The notes under the pieces were generated by a model, which searched no databases, was not told the DNA's origin, and was given only the letters and a program-made list of their open reading frames with translations. From positions 47,490,447 to 47,554,446 of the forward strand of contig CM037869.1 in assembly GCA_021292105.1 (NCBI GenBank): a stretch of 64,000 bases of DNA, given 5' to 3'. Each line of letters starts with the position of its first letter. Positions within the stretch are counted from its first letter, which is position 1. The DNA comes from Anadara kagoshimensis. Lineage: Eukaryota; Mollusca; Bivalvia; Arcoida; Arcidae. Shown here one piece after another: positions 1 to 11,975 of this stretch. The position numbers were made by a program, and so were the translations under genes.

Positions 1-175
1 CTTTGACTTAATGACAAACATATAAAAAACAATACAAACACTAACTATAGGTATTGGTAGCTATATAATTACAAAAACAAAATACATTGAAGTATCACTG
101 TTTAAGTACATGTAATTCTGCATGTTAAATAAATAAATAAATAAATAGACACCTTTATCAAACACAAATATTTCT

Positions 176-595
176 ATCCATGTTCAAACCAAAATACCAA
201 AGCAAGCAAAATCTTTGGAACTGACAAGTAAGGTTGACACGTGAACTTCCACCAGAGAAGTAAGACCGGGTGCTTCGGAAGGGTAAGTACCTTCTGAGCT
301 AGCTACATCCGCGCCGTGTGTAATCAAATTTGTGTGTAGGGGACATGGAACTTTGGGACGACAAATATATCCAGGGAAATTCTCGAAACAGAGACATCAA
401 ACTTATCAACAATACTGTGATGATGACGACCATTAAACTTTTCGAATGCCTTGATAAGCATAGGCTTGCAATATCCTGTGTCAACAATTCGTTTATCGTT
501 GTACAAAATTCCCATAGTGGGAACAAGCTTTATTATAGCGTAATAATTGGGAAACAAATACACCATAAGCATTAGAAGCAGGTATATTGTTGCAA
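176..595 (-). mobile_element. 3' end of a reverse-transcriptase retroelement, degraded
   Basis: The minus strand retains remnants of the RT C-terminal region (ITNELLTQDI-like; the frame is broken) followed by a 3' tail. Read on plus, the tail is catgttcaaaccaaaatacc, gaacttccaccagagaagta, gctagctacatccgcgccgt. The same module recurs at 4265, 6400, 18475 and 28400. Confidence 0.6.
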
Positions 596-600
596 AGAAA

Positions 601-616
601 AGGAAAGTTTACAATA

Positions 617-658
<42 letters not shown>
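601..658. repeat. (AAAT)n microsatellite
   Basis: About 11 units of AAAT/ATAA. Confidence 0.9.
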
Positions 659-660
<2 letters not shown>

Positions 661-759
661 GCTGAAACTGGCAAATCAGGTTAAACACGTGAACTTAAAC
701 CTAAATATTGAGGCCGGATGCTTCGAAAGTGTGGGCACCTAGTATTAAGCTAGCTTCAG

Positions 760-1600
760 ATTCTAAGTGCTAAATCAAAATTGAGATATGAGAAATATTG
801 AACTACTGGATAGAAATATACAGGATTACTGATAGCTTTTATGTATAGCGGACATTTTCTTGACAGGTTTTATTTTGATGAATTTAGCATTTATTATCTT
901 ATTGCATACTATAATAAAAATACTTAGTATACAACCAAAAGTAGAGGCGGTTTGTCTATCACCCTTTTCTTCTATGATATTTTGAAACTGACTGACTGAT
1001 TTTGGTTTTTTTTTGTTTTGCCCAACTGGACTACCGTCAACTTAATGTCATAGAACCAAACAGTTAAGTAGTCTGCCACCTTTTTATGCCCAGATATTTT
1101 AAAATTAAAAAAATTGTGTGGGTTTTGTTTTGTCCAATTGAACATTTATCACTATCATGGTATAGACCCCACAGTAGAATAAATAAGTATGTACTGATAA
1201 GTCTGCCACGTTTCTTCTAAAATATTTTATCACTAAGCAGCTCCTGCTCTCTGGTTTTTATTTTTATTTTTGTGTAAACGGACATTGTACTTTGACATTT
1301 TAATTCAAATTAAATCATGACAGTTAAATAATGTTTGCATGTTTATCGTAATTTGAAATGATTTCGTAGTAGTTTGACGCCTATTGGGATAGGCTCTAGT
1401 TAGAGGGTTTGTCAGTTCACTAGCCGAGGGTGGTTCGTCAGTTATTCTCATTTTCTTCGTCACAACAACACCAGTCGTGAAAGGTTAGGAAAACAACGTA
1501 ACATTACTCTTAACCACACCAGCAAATGGAATACTACTCGACAAACTCAAACTACGATGTTTGATTTTTTTCAGCGAAATCTCTTGTCTTATTCGACACA
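760..1600. other. Non-genic interval
   Basis: AT-rich, without a convincing ORF. 'gtctgccacctttttatgcc' and 'gtctgccacgtttcttct' recur near 1070 and 1200, suggesting an old duplicated repeat. Confidence 0.5.
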
Positions 1601-1604
1601 ACCT

Positions 1605-2065
1605 TTATAACCGGAGGCTCTGGTCCCGCGTCTAATTTCACGCAGTGTAAATTACCGGAACCTCAGATCTCGCTTCTAATTCCACACAGCTTATTTAACC
1701 GAAAGCTTTTATCTCTTGTCTGAGACCATACCACCTTTATAACCGGAAGCTCTCATTTCATGTCTGATTCAACATCCAATATACAACCGGAAGCTCTTGT
1801 CTCGCATCTGATTCAACACCATTTATTTATGTCGGTTCTCCGATAATTCCGGATTCCTTTAATACACATTACTAGCCAACTTGATATAAATAGCTTGATT
1901 GGCAAAACACCGTTACTTTAGTGTCAACTTTAACACCATTATGAAAATCATTCCAACCCCAGTTGAACTACAATGTGTGATATCTTTACTGGAATCTCGT
2001 GTACGATTCCACACCACTTATATAACCGGAAGCTCTCATCTGGTGTCTGATTTACCAGGACTTAT
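1605..2065. repeat. Degenerate ~53-bp minisatellite
   Basis: The phrase ataaccggaagctctcatct and variants recur about seven times (1610, 1655, 1690, 1740, 1785, 2023), with gtctgattcaacacc between. Confidence 0.6.
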
Positions 2066-2379
2066 AATATGTTCTGTTTAAAGAATATGCAAACACAAAA
2101 TTAACACGTTTGTTTTTAACACAACATCTATTAAGAATAAGAAAAACTGTGTGAAGCTCTTAATTGAATGATTTAATTATCACTGATTTAGTATTATTTC
2201 TATCGACAACCTATGCAGGTGCCATCATACAAAAGTGGTAGGATGACGTCATCAAAATCCGCCGTGTTTTGACACTTACACAATAACATGCCGTCTATTC
2301 AGTTGCTATGGTAACACTTTGAAGACACTTATTAACTTAGTGGAACATTTACAATCAAACTACATGCAATAATATGTTT

Positions 2380-2551
2380 TACAGTCAAACTGTCTAATAA
2401 GGCCACCTAAGGGAAGGCCTTTATGGGCAGACAGTCTTTATATACAGGTTCAAATAGTATGAATAAAGAACAATTGGGATACCATTCCACTGGCCTTTAT
2501 AAGCAGGTTACCCGTATATAGAGGTTGGCTTTAAGACAGTTGCGACTGTAC
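2380..2551. mobile_element. ACAGTCAAAC-family MITE
   Basis: Ends tacagtcaaac/gcgactgta-like. The interior has aaggccacctaagggaaggc and cctttataagcaggttaccc, rich in repeated 'ggcctttat' phrases in both directions. Copy 1 of at least five in the window. Confidence 0.7.
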
Positions 2552-2904
2552 TTTCAAAATTGTTTTCATTGTGAAAGTTCAAGTGTTTCTTGATTTCGAA
2601 GTAACTTTTACCTTGCTTTTAGGATTGTGATTTGTACATAGATAAGTATGTTGTGTCTGATTTTTGTTAAATTACATAATAACTAAACTGTATTGCATTG
2701 TTGTAATTTACGTCATAAATTTCTATATTATGTTTTAATCAGAACACACTACTCCATGTTTAAAAACACAATTGAAAATACCAATCAAGTTATAGCAATT
2801 TACATATTATACCAGTTTAAATTTTACAGCACTAGACGGCCGTTTCAGAATACAATTCCTCATCATTAAAACAACCATCAAAGAAGTGGTGACGGGTTAG
2901 CAAC

Positions 2905-3185
2905 TCTTATTCCACTAGCTTCACTCGCTACGTATGTAATTAAAATTTAGAATTAAAGGAACATGGAACTCAGGGAGGTTAAACATATACAATATATATA
3001 TATATTGGTTTAACATAACCCATATATGTACACTTGATCGAGTTATTAACAAAAAGACAGAGAGATATCATACTTATCAACAATGTGATGACGACCATTA
3101 AAGGTTTTAATGGTATTGACAAACCTTGCTTTGCATTATACCATTTTGTCCACAATTTATTTGTAAGCAGTTTGCTTCGCTATTC
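2905..3185 (-). mobile_element. Fragment of the same retroelement 3' region
   Basis: agaattaaaggaacatggaa, gatatcatacttatcaacaa and gcagtttgcttcgctattca match the module; interrupted by a TA run. Confidence 0.5.
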
Positions 3186-3189
3186 ATTG

Positions 3190-4260
3190 TTTTAATTGTC
3201 CATGAACGCTTGCAAATGTCAAAAGTGAAATATTCTTGACGTAAAACGCCATCAAATTAATAAAGTCAATTTTTCTTATAAGGTTTTTACTTGAAGAAGT
3301 TTCAAATATTTTAACAACTATTTTCATGTCAGGTCTTTATATTGATGATAGTTCTGCAACGCTTTCTGTTGTATCTGAACTGATATCCACTTTTAGACAT
3401 TATTGCCATCTTGAATAGTAATGTGAAAATAGTATTAATGTCACTTAACACAACCAAAAAAGTACGTCAATACCTTTATGATCGTCTCAAAAATTAACTG
3501 GCGCCAACAATTTCTAATTTAAATCTACTGGCAGCCCTTATGAGATAAAGGATGGAACCGGGGCCGAATTTCAAGGGCCAATATGACACTCCGAGACTAA
3601 ATAACTGGATCATTATGAAAATACCTGATTAATGATAATATTAAAAAAACAGTTCAAACTCTCGATAAATTTGTCAGTATCGTCGACTTTTACATCAACA
3701 AATCTGCTATTTTTGACAAAGGTTAATTAGTATCGGTTTCGATATATAAGAAGATGTTGTTGAGGCCAGAACCTTGAATGTCTGTCACTTTTAATAGCGA
3801 GTTAGGTCTCAATCATGCCTTTCTCAGAACAAACATGTTTTTCTGACACTAACTGCATCACATTGTTGTCGCCCGATTGTTTGTAAACATACCGAGTCAA
3901 AGACATGAGAGACGAGCGAATCAGTAAATGTGTAGCTTTTTGTATATTCTGTGGGATACATTTATTGATAATATATTTTTTCAAACAAAAGTAAATTTTC
4001 CACATAAATAAGAATATTTTGTAATCAGAAAATTATTTAATTGCCACTTACCCTATTTGATTTTGCAATTTTTTGATGCGCTATGTGGTCAGCCATTTTT
4101 TTAATGACATCTGTTAGAATATTTGCACGCGCCCATATTGGCTCAGTTTTTTTATACTGGCCCAGTGTTTTATATTGGCCTAGTTTTGAGGCAGACTTTT
4201 ACGTATTGTATCAATAACACTTTGTGAGTTAATACTTGCATTCATTACTAAACCAGTTTT
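3190..4260. other. Non-genic interval
   Basis: No exon-like open frame with good splice sites. A 67-codon minus frame at 3802-4005 has no recognisable feature. Confidence 0.5.
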
Positions 4261-4264
4261 AATT

Positions 4265-4700
4265 TTATAACCAAAAACAAACATACTAATTCATTTCCGA
4301 ATCACAATCCAGAAGCAAAGTAAAAACTTTGGAACTGACAAGTTAGGTTAGACACGTTAACTTCCACCAGGGAAGTAAGGCCGGGTGCTCCGAAAGGGTA
4401 ATCACCTCCTGTTTAGCTAGCTACACCCGCCACCTGTGTAATCAAAATTGTGTGAAAGGAACATGGAACTATGAGCCGTCTAATATATCCAAGGCAATCC
4501 TGGACACAGTGACATCAAACTTATCAACAATACTGTGATGACGGCCATAACACTTTTTGAGGGCCTTGATAAGCCTAGGCTTGCAATATCCCTGAATCAA
4601 CAATTTATTTGCAAGCAACCTACTTCGTTGAACAAAGTCACCGTAGTTGGAACAAGCTCTCCCATAGCGTTTTAATAACACTAGACGTTTTAGAATAAAA
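4265..4700 (-). mobile_element. Best-preserved retroelement 3' end (RT C-terminal remnant)
   Basis: The minus strand encodes RYGRACSNYGDFVQRSRLL, NKLLIQGYCKPRLIKALKK and YGRHHSIVDKFDVTVSRIA. This resembles the C-terminus of a reverse transcriptase family abundant in molluscs, cnidarians and fish (YSRAC..F..R...L..KLL.QG......FKKFYGRHH.LVDKY). A non-coding tail ends near 4290 (gaatcacaatccagaagcaa on plus). The copy is 5'-truncated and lacks the catalytic domain. Confidence 0.7.
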
Positions 4701-5199
4701 TTTCCCATCTGTAGTTCTCAGACCAAAATTATTGAAACCAAAATAGTTTTTTTATGTTGAAATGCGCGAAACATATTATACCAAATCCACTAAAGGCAAT
4801 ACTGTGTACGATAAAGCATAGCTTATTTTTAAGTAGGTAATCTTGATGAATTTTATTACAATTTTAAACAAAAAGAAAAAAGGGAGTATTCTGTGATCGA
4901 GCGATACGGACGTATAATAGTCCACGAACTAATATGCGAGTTATCATCAGACGCAAACATACTGATGCATGTCTTAATTAAAAACTCAAAAGCAATGTGC
5001 ACAACGAAAAAACTTTGAAAACAGGCAAAAAAATGAACCACAGGGAAGTTAGGCCGGTTGCCAGAGAAATGCAAGGACCTCTTGTTTAGCTAGATACACC
5101 CATCACGTGTAAAAATCGAATTGAAAATAAAAGAAACATTGACTTATGGAACGTCAAATATATTAAGAATTATTTTGGATATAGATACATCATACTTAT

Positions 5200-6390
5200 C
5201 TAGAAATTTTTGCACGAATCAAAATTATTCTAAAAACGATATTTTTGTCCAGCAAGTCCAGTAAAACACATTATCATCGAGGATTCTTCTTTATTCTTTT
5301 ATTATTATTTTTATGTTTATTTCGCCAAACGCTTACTACAAAAAGTGTACTACATGTAATTGTATTGTTAGAATATGTTAGCACTCTTAACTTGTGTCCT
5401 CACCCAACGACTTCATTTGGATCCAACGAAAATCTGAAAAAAATCATAATTGATAAAATATCTGTTTCAGATTTAATGATTTTTTTTAATTGCTCAAACA
5501 AGAACATTATCAATCCATAAGTCTGGGATTTCTTAGTAATGTTGCTGCAGGGCCTTGTCAAGATACTTTTGTTTAATAGGTAGAAATTATTTTACTGGTC
5601 CCGAGTGGGATTCGAACTTAGGAGATCAGGGACATTGTAACCAGTGGTGTTTGAGACCACTTGGCCATCGAGGATCCCAGCAAATTTCATGGAGGTTTCA
5701 TAGTTAATTAAAATATTATATTTACATTTGTGATGTTTTAATGTATTAAACTTTTAAAACCAGATGACAGTTATAGGAGTAAAAATGCCATTACTAATGT
5801 GACGTCACTCATATCTTACTTGGGGCTATAAGCGTGACGTCATTGATTGGCGGTTCCAGCGATTGGAAATACATGTCGTACACGACAGTGTTTTAATTTT
5901 TTATGATTAAAATACCAAAATAAGGTTTTCAAAAAATAGGAAATAACTATTCAACTGTCTAGACATGGCATTTATAGTGCTATAACTGTTACAGCCGTGC
6001 AAAGCAAACTAATCATAATGCGCTAACACACGCATTTTTCAGTTTACTTTACATGGCAATGGCAGTTATAGCACTATAAACGCCGTTTGCAGACAGGCCA
6101 ATGGTTAAATAATTATCACAGCCTTTATCAATCCAACCAGCAGCAGTTGGACCAAACTGTAACGTTAGAATGTATAAGAAATGTCTAATTAATAAAATAC
6201 ACTAAGTAATCTGCCTATTAATCACAATCATACCGATTTATGTCCCAATCACAATAATAAATTAAAAGATTTTAAAAACTGAAATGTTAAGTTTAGTACC
6301 AGGGAAACGAGGACGGGTTAATATATATATATATACTACTTTCAACAGTTGATAATTTAACATAAATATATCGACCCATTTTCCATTAAA
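5200..6390. other. Non-genic interval with a SINE-like scrap
   Basis: At 5600-5675 a tRNA-like phrase (gtgggattcgaacttaggag, gagaccacttggccatcg) marks a degraded second-family SINE head. Nothing else is supported. Confidence 0.5.
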
Positions 6391-6399
6391 AACAAATAT

Positions 6400-6765
6400 A
6401 CTAATCAATGTCCAAATCACAATCCAGAAGCAAAGTTTACACTTTGGAACTGACAAGTTAGGTTAGACATGTGAACTTCCACCAGGAAAGTGAGGCTGGG
6501 TGCTCCGGAAGGGTAAGTACATGTACCTCCTGTTTAGCTAGCTACACCCACCACCTGTGTAATCAAAATTGTGTGAAAGGAATAAAGAACCAAGATACGT
6601 CAAATATATCCAGGGCAATCCTGGAAACAAAGACATTAAACTTAGCAACAATACTGTGATGACGACCATAAAACTTTTTGAGGGCCTTCATAAGCCTAGG
6701 CTTGCAATATCTCTGAGTTAACAATTTATTTGCAAGCAGCCTGTGTCATTGTACAAAGAATTACC
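6400..6765 (-). mobile_element. Retroelement 3' end copy
   Basis: gtccaaatcacaatccagaa, gtgaacttccaccaggaaag and gccttcataagcctaggctt; same module as 4265-4700, with the coding part broken. Confidence 0.65.
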
Positions 6766-6779
6766 TTTTCAATTGAACA

Positions 6780-7275
6780 CTTTGAAAACTGGATAATTAA
6801 GTTTAACACGTTTATTTTCAACTAGGAAAGTGACGCCGGATGTTCCGGAAACTTATGCATCTTCTACTTCCACTAGCGTGATGCTAATAATCAAACAGTC
6901 TAGATCCCAAAGTAAAAACTTTGAAAATTGGCAAATAAAGTGAAACATACTGATTTTCAAATAGGGAAGTGAAACTGAGTGCCCCGAAAACTTATCCACC
7001 TCCTACTTTCAATAGCATGATAATCAAACATAGTTCAAATCCTAAAGTAAAAACTTTGAAAATTGGAAAAAAAAGTTTGACATGTGGTGGATTTTCAACT
7101 AGGAAAGTAAGACTGAGTGCCCCACAAAATTTATTTACCTCCTAATTTCTGCAGCGTTATAATCGAACATAGTCCAAATCCTAAAGTAAAATTTTTGAAA
7201 ATAGGAAAATAAAGTTTAACACGTGTGTTTTCAACTAGGAAAGTGAGGCTGAGTGCTAAGGAAACTTGAGTTCCT
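6780..7275. repeat. Tandem array of four ~130-bp retroelement-tail monomers
   Basis: The phrases agtaaaaactttgaaaattgg, aactaggaaagtgaggctgag and tagcatgataatcaaacata repeat every 125-130 bases. They continue directly from the retroelement 3' end at 6400 and stop 60 bases before the last lectin exon. Confidence 0.7.
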
Positions 7276-7335
7276 CTTTCTTTCAGTAGCATGATATCTT
7301 AAACGATTTTGTAAGTTGTAAAAATAAAGTTGTTC

Positions 7336-10081
7336 TTACTCTATCTCGCATATCGGATGCATCTGTGAATTGCAGTAGTAATCACCAACTTTATAATCAC
7401 TAGGCATCCACATTAGAGCACAATCTTCCCTAGTTCCGTTACTTGGGTCTGTGGGCAACCACGTGACTTGATCACGTGTCATCGGAGCGAGAGGATCTAT
7501 CCATTGCCATTTTCCTTCTTCATATGAATCTGTAGCTCCGATCCAGAATCCCAAGCCGCCAAAAGTTGCTATGTTGAAATGAAAAACAATATTGCAATCA
7601 CGCATTTCAGTAAAGTTTAACACTAAGCTGACGGATTACTGTAGGAACCACTGTGGCTGTGACAGTGAAATACTCTTTATGTCCATAAAAAAATCAAATA
7701 AATTTGAATAAAGATTGATATTTTTCACTTACTTGTACCTAGTCATAACAGGAAATATGTATGCGCATCCGCAATTGTCATAAAGTATGTCTGTAGAAAG
7801 GAAAATGTTGGCGGTATGGGGATTTTACACATGCGAAAATGACGATGTTTACACCAGAAGCGATGTTCTTGGTGACGTTTTACGTCATATGCGCAACATA
7901 ATCCGCCATTTGCCTGGTTTTTCAACATGTTTAATTCCATAGCACCAACGTTTTACCCTATGCAGATACGCGATGCGCATACAGATTTCCTGTTACGACT
8001 AGGTACAAGTAAGTGAAAAATATCGATCTTTATTCAAATTAATTTGATTTTCTATGGATATAAAGAGTATTTTACTGTCACAGTCACAGTGGTTCCTACA
8101 GTTCCTACAGTAAGCTGACGAATTAGTGCCGAATCGACCCCTGGTATGCCTCGGCAACTGCTATCTATTTCTCGATAGTTTTTCTACCACTAGCTATCCA
8201 AACCTAGGCAATTTCGGAGCTAATTAGCTTCGATATTTCGTTAGCTCGGTGTTAAACATTCACTAGATCTGTACTCTATATAGTAAATATTCGCTATCAG
8301 ACAAGAATTTCCTTTTCAAATTTATTTTGTGAAATATTACGTATATTGGTTTGAGATCGGGATGTCTGAAAATGAATGTTGATAAGATAATCCCAGACTC
8401 GGTTTGGACCATGTTGTCAACACTCATGACAAACGGTCTCACACAAATCACTTAGGAATGGAGGTTTATGTGAAATTGATTTCTCACTAGACTTCATGTC
8501 CTCATTTTGTGATAAAAAGTACTAAGTTTACGTAGAACCCCCCCCCCTCTATCGTTGTACAGTGAATTATAATACCTTCTTGTTCTCGCTTTTTTTCAAT
8601 CCAAAAATGAATTTTTTTACTGCTATTGTCCGAGATCTATCGGGTTTGTGGTATGGTCATAGATATAACAAACAAACACACCAAACCATGCCCACACCAC
8701 AACCCAAAGCAAAGAAAAAACGATGGCAAACCAGGTTAACGCGTGAACTATCCCAAGGGATCGTAGTGGTGCGAAATGTCAAGCACTTACCGTCTAGCTA
8801 ACCATACCCACCACATGTAACCACAAAACGTGGGTTTTGTTCACAGACACTGCATCAACAATGTATTTGTAAACAGCAGCTTGCATCGTGGTAATACACA
8901 CCGTCTGGGTAGGGTTTGGGGGATTAACTTTAGGTGAAAAGTAATCCTAATCATAAAGGAATTTTACCTCTTAACGAATGAGCTTTGGCTTTCAGATATT
9001 GGAATTCTTCTAGCTCCTGTATTCTCACTAATTTGGCGTTCAATGCTTTACAAAATGTCTACAAAATTTAGAATAAACCTTTAACTACCAGGAGTTAGAA
9101 TTTCATACATACTAAAGTCACATCAATTTCTGATAAAAATTATCTAAAACTTTTATTACAAATTTACAAGTCCTCAAATCAAGGTAAAAATCATGCAGTT
9201 AAAATGAAAAGTCCAGTTTGAAACAAAGCTTAGAGAAAAACACGATCAATGCATTTTGACGTTATTTGCCAATTTTAAGTTTTTACTTGAGATTTAGACA
9301 TGGGCTAATAAATCTGTTTTTGGTTTACACTATATTCATGAAATTACACATGCCAACATCACAATATGGTGTGATGTCTCTGTATCTAAAATCTACCCGA
9401 TATTTAATGTCCATTAGTTCCATATTCCTTTCACTCAGAATTTCGATTACACGTGTGGCGGATGTAGCTAGCCAGAAATGATGTACTTACCTTTCCAATT
9501 AGCCGCCCTCACCTCTGTGGTGGTAGTGTTTAACTTAGTATATTTTAATTCTAGGTATCTTTTTAATATCATCATTTTCAGTTTATTTATGATAATCAAC
9601 ATTGGTCACGTGATCAATAGAAAAGATGACGGAGTCGGTGGTTGTAAATGGTTACGAGCTAAGTACGTCAGTGACGTCATTTGTATTATTGCGCCATATG
9701 ATGGTGGCAGTTTGAATGTAAAGTTTTGAAAACATTAAATTGTCATTAAATTTATAAATATTATTGCAAAATTATTTTTGAATTAAATTATCATAAATAA
9801 CTTTGATATATTTTGGTTTATCATTTTAATACCCAAAACCGGTGTGTAAACTGTATTCGCGGAGTTATAATTAAATTATCATAAATAACTTTGATATATT
9901 TTGGTTTATCATTTTAACCCCCAAAACCGGTGTGTAAACTGTATTCGCGGAGTTATACAGTTTACATACCGGTTTTGGGGTTAAAAATGCTAAACCAAAA
10001 TCATATCAAAGTTATTTCTTAATTGCCAGTTTTCAAAGTTTTAATTTGAATCTGGATTGTGGTTTGGGCATCAATTAGTAT

Positions 10082-10122
<41 letters not shown>

Positions 10123-11814
10123 CATTTTTACCTTTCCGATCAGCCGTCCTAACCTCCGTGGTGGTAGTGTTAAACTTAATTTGCCAGTTTTCAAAGTTTT
10201 TTACTTTGCTTCTGGATTGTAATTTGGGCATGAACTATTATGTTTGTTTTTTATTCTTATCTTTCCAATCAGCCGTCCTAACCTCCGTGGTGGTATAGTT
10301 AAACTTAATTTGGCAGTTTTCAAAGTTTTTACTTTGTTTCTAGATTGTGATTTGGGCATGAATTAGTATGTTTGTTTTTTATGTTATTACCTTTCCGATC
10401 AGCCGTCCTCACCTCCGTGGTGGTAGAGTTAAACTTAACTTGCCAGTTTTTAAAGTTTTTACTTTGCCTCTGGATTGTGATTTGGGCATGAATTATAGTG
10501 TTTGTTTGTTTTTTATTCTTACCTTTCCAATCAGCCGTCCTAACCTCCGTGGTGGTAGAGTTAAACTTAATTTGGCAGTTTTCAAAGTTTTTTACTTTGC
10601 TTCTGGATTGTAATTTGGGCATGAACTATTATGTTTGTTTTTTATTCTTATCTTTCCAATCAGCCGTCCTAACCTCCGTGGTGGTAGAGTTAAACTTAAT
10701 TTGGCAGTTTTCAAAGTTTTTACTTTGTTTCTAGATTGTGATTTGGGCATGAATTAGTATGTTTGTTTTTTATGTTATTACCTTTCCGATCAGCCGTCCT
10801 CACCTCCGTGGTGGTAGAGTTAAACTTAACTTGCCAGTTTTTAAAGTTTTTACTTTGCCTCTGGATTGTGATTTGGGCATAAATTATAGTGTTTGTTTGT
10901 TTTTTATTCTTACCTTTCCAATCAGCCGTCCTAACCTCCGTGGTGGTAGAGTTAAACTTAATTTGGCAGTTTTCAAAGTTTTTTACTTTGCTTCTGGATT
11001 GTAATTTGGGCATGAACTATTATGTTTGTTTTTTATTCTTATCTTTCCAATCAGCCGTCCTAACCTCCGTGGTGGTAGAGTTAAACTTAATTTGGCAGTT
11101 TTCAAAGTTTTTACTTTGTTTCTAGATTGTGATTTGGGCATGAATTAGTATGTTTGTTTTTTATGTTATTACCTTTCCGATCAGCCGTCCTCACCTCTGT
11201 GGTGGTGGTGGTAGTGTTAAACTTAATTTGCCAGTTTTCAAAGTTTTTACTTTGCCTCTGGATTGTGATTTGGGCATTTGGGCATGAATTAGTATGTTTA
11301 TTTTTCATTCTTACCTTTCCGATCAGCCGTCCTTACTTCTGTGGTGGTAGTGTTAAACTTAATTTGCCAGTTTTCAAAGTTTTAATTTGCCTCTAGATTG
11401 TGATTTGGGCATGAATTAGTATGTGTTTTTTTTTATTCTTACCTTTCCGATCAGTCGTCTTCACCTCCGTGGTGGTAGAGTTTAAGTTAATTTGGCAGCT
11501 TTCAAAGTTTTAACTTTGCTTTTGTGGTTTGGGCATGGAATGGTATGTTAAGTTTGGTTTATTTAAGAATATAATTCTTCTAGCGTGAAAAACGCTTAAA
11601 CACGATTTCCGATAAATTGAGTACGTTTACGGTATTTATTGTTTTTTCTGTAGTTCAAAAAAATCTGAGAATCTTTTCGTCTAGTGACTGATACTTACTA
11701 CGGATTCTGGCCATGAAAACAATTCGGGAAAAAATTTATAACAAGATCCCATGTGTTGGCTAAACCCTCCGGGGCATTGTGTATCTCCCGTCGGAACATT
11801 GGACGTTCCTGCTC
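7336..11814 (-). CDS. Perlucin-like C-type lectin (minus-strand copy, first exon not found)
   Basis: Read on the minus strand, exons are 11814-11699 (116 bases), 9058-8968 (91) and 7568-7336, with intron phases identical to the plus-strand lectin. Exon 2 gives TQCPGGFSQHMGSCYKF and SWPESV. Exon 3 gives TFCKALNAKLVRIQELEEF. Exon 4 gives GFWIGATDSYEEGKWQWIDP, DPSNGTREDCALMW and GDYYCNSQMHPICEIE. All six long-form CTLD cysteines are present, and the WIGATD core is better conserved than in the sister gene. The expected QPD/EPN triplet reads DPS. The signal-peptide exon should lie above 11814 but I could not identify it. The terminal GA^GTAAG is both a donor and the start of a TAA stop, as in the paralogue. 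The second intron contains the 130-bp tandem array; the third contains a fold-back element. Probably a secreted lectin. Confidence 0.8.
7639..8110. mobile_element. Fold-back element in the minus-strand lectin intron
   Basis: Arms of about 120-130 bp begin CTGTAGGAACCACTGTG and end with its complement, flanking about 200 bp of unique sequence. The right arm repeats TTCCTACAG once more. TAAGCTGACGGATTA (7624-7638) and TAAGCTGACGAATTA (8111-8125) flank it; the repeat begins and ends in TA. Confidence 0.75.
8650..8885 (-). mobile_element. Diverged retroelement tail fragment
   Basis: ccatgcccacaccacaaccc, aggttaacgcgtgaactatc and ctagctaaccatacccacca; only loosely similar to the module. Confidence 0.4.
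9782..10020. repeat. Tandem duplication followed by an inverted third copy
   Basis: An ~87-bp unit (aataactttgatatattttgg, aaaaccggtgtgtaaactgt, cgcggagttata) occurs twice in direct order, then once inverted (cagtttacataccggttttg). Together they can form a large stem. Confidence 0.75.
10020..11545. repeat. ~130-bp tandem array with a 391-bp higher-order unit
   Basis: About 11-12 monomers contain tttctggattgtgatttggg, cctttccgatcagccgtcct and cctccgtggtggtagagtta. Segments starting at 10329, 10720 and 11111 are almost identical, so three monomers (391 bp) form a higher-order repeat. The monomer is related to the retroelement tail on the opposite strand. The array lies within an intron of the minus-strand lectin. 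Confidence 0.85.
10083..10122. repeat. 40-base poly-T tract
   Basis: Uninterrupted T run at the start of the 130-bp array. Confidence 0.9.
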
Positions 11815-11926
11815 CTTCAAAATAGAAAATACATAGTTTCTTACAAGCAAGTATACAACCAAAGTAAACTTTTGCTGCACATAATAAGGTCTGATTGCGC
11901 GTTTGATTTATCGCATAGAGTTTTTA

Positions 11927-11930
<4 letters not shown>

Positions 11931-11972
<42 letters not shown>
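11931..11972. repeat. (CT)n microsatellite
   Basis: About 20 CT units. Confidence 0.9.

Positions 11973-11975
<3 letters not shown>

Noticed and set aside
5245-5520. 91-codon ORF starting with a hydrophobic stretch
   Set aside because: It does not start with ATG; the hydrophobic run comes from T-rich DNA, and there is no supporting exon structure.
10019-11308. Several 65-97 codon ORFs on both strands (for example MPKLQSRSKVKNFENCQIKF)
   Set aside because: They are repeated translations of the 130-bp satellite and recur every 391 bp.
11842-11880. Possible signal-peptide exon of the minus-strand lectin (MCSKSLLWLYTC before gtaag)
   Set aside because: Phase does not match the next exon, and the implied intron of about 30 bases is too short.
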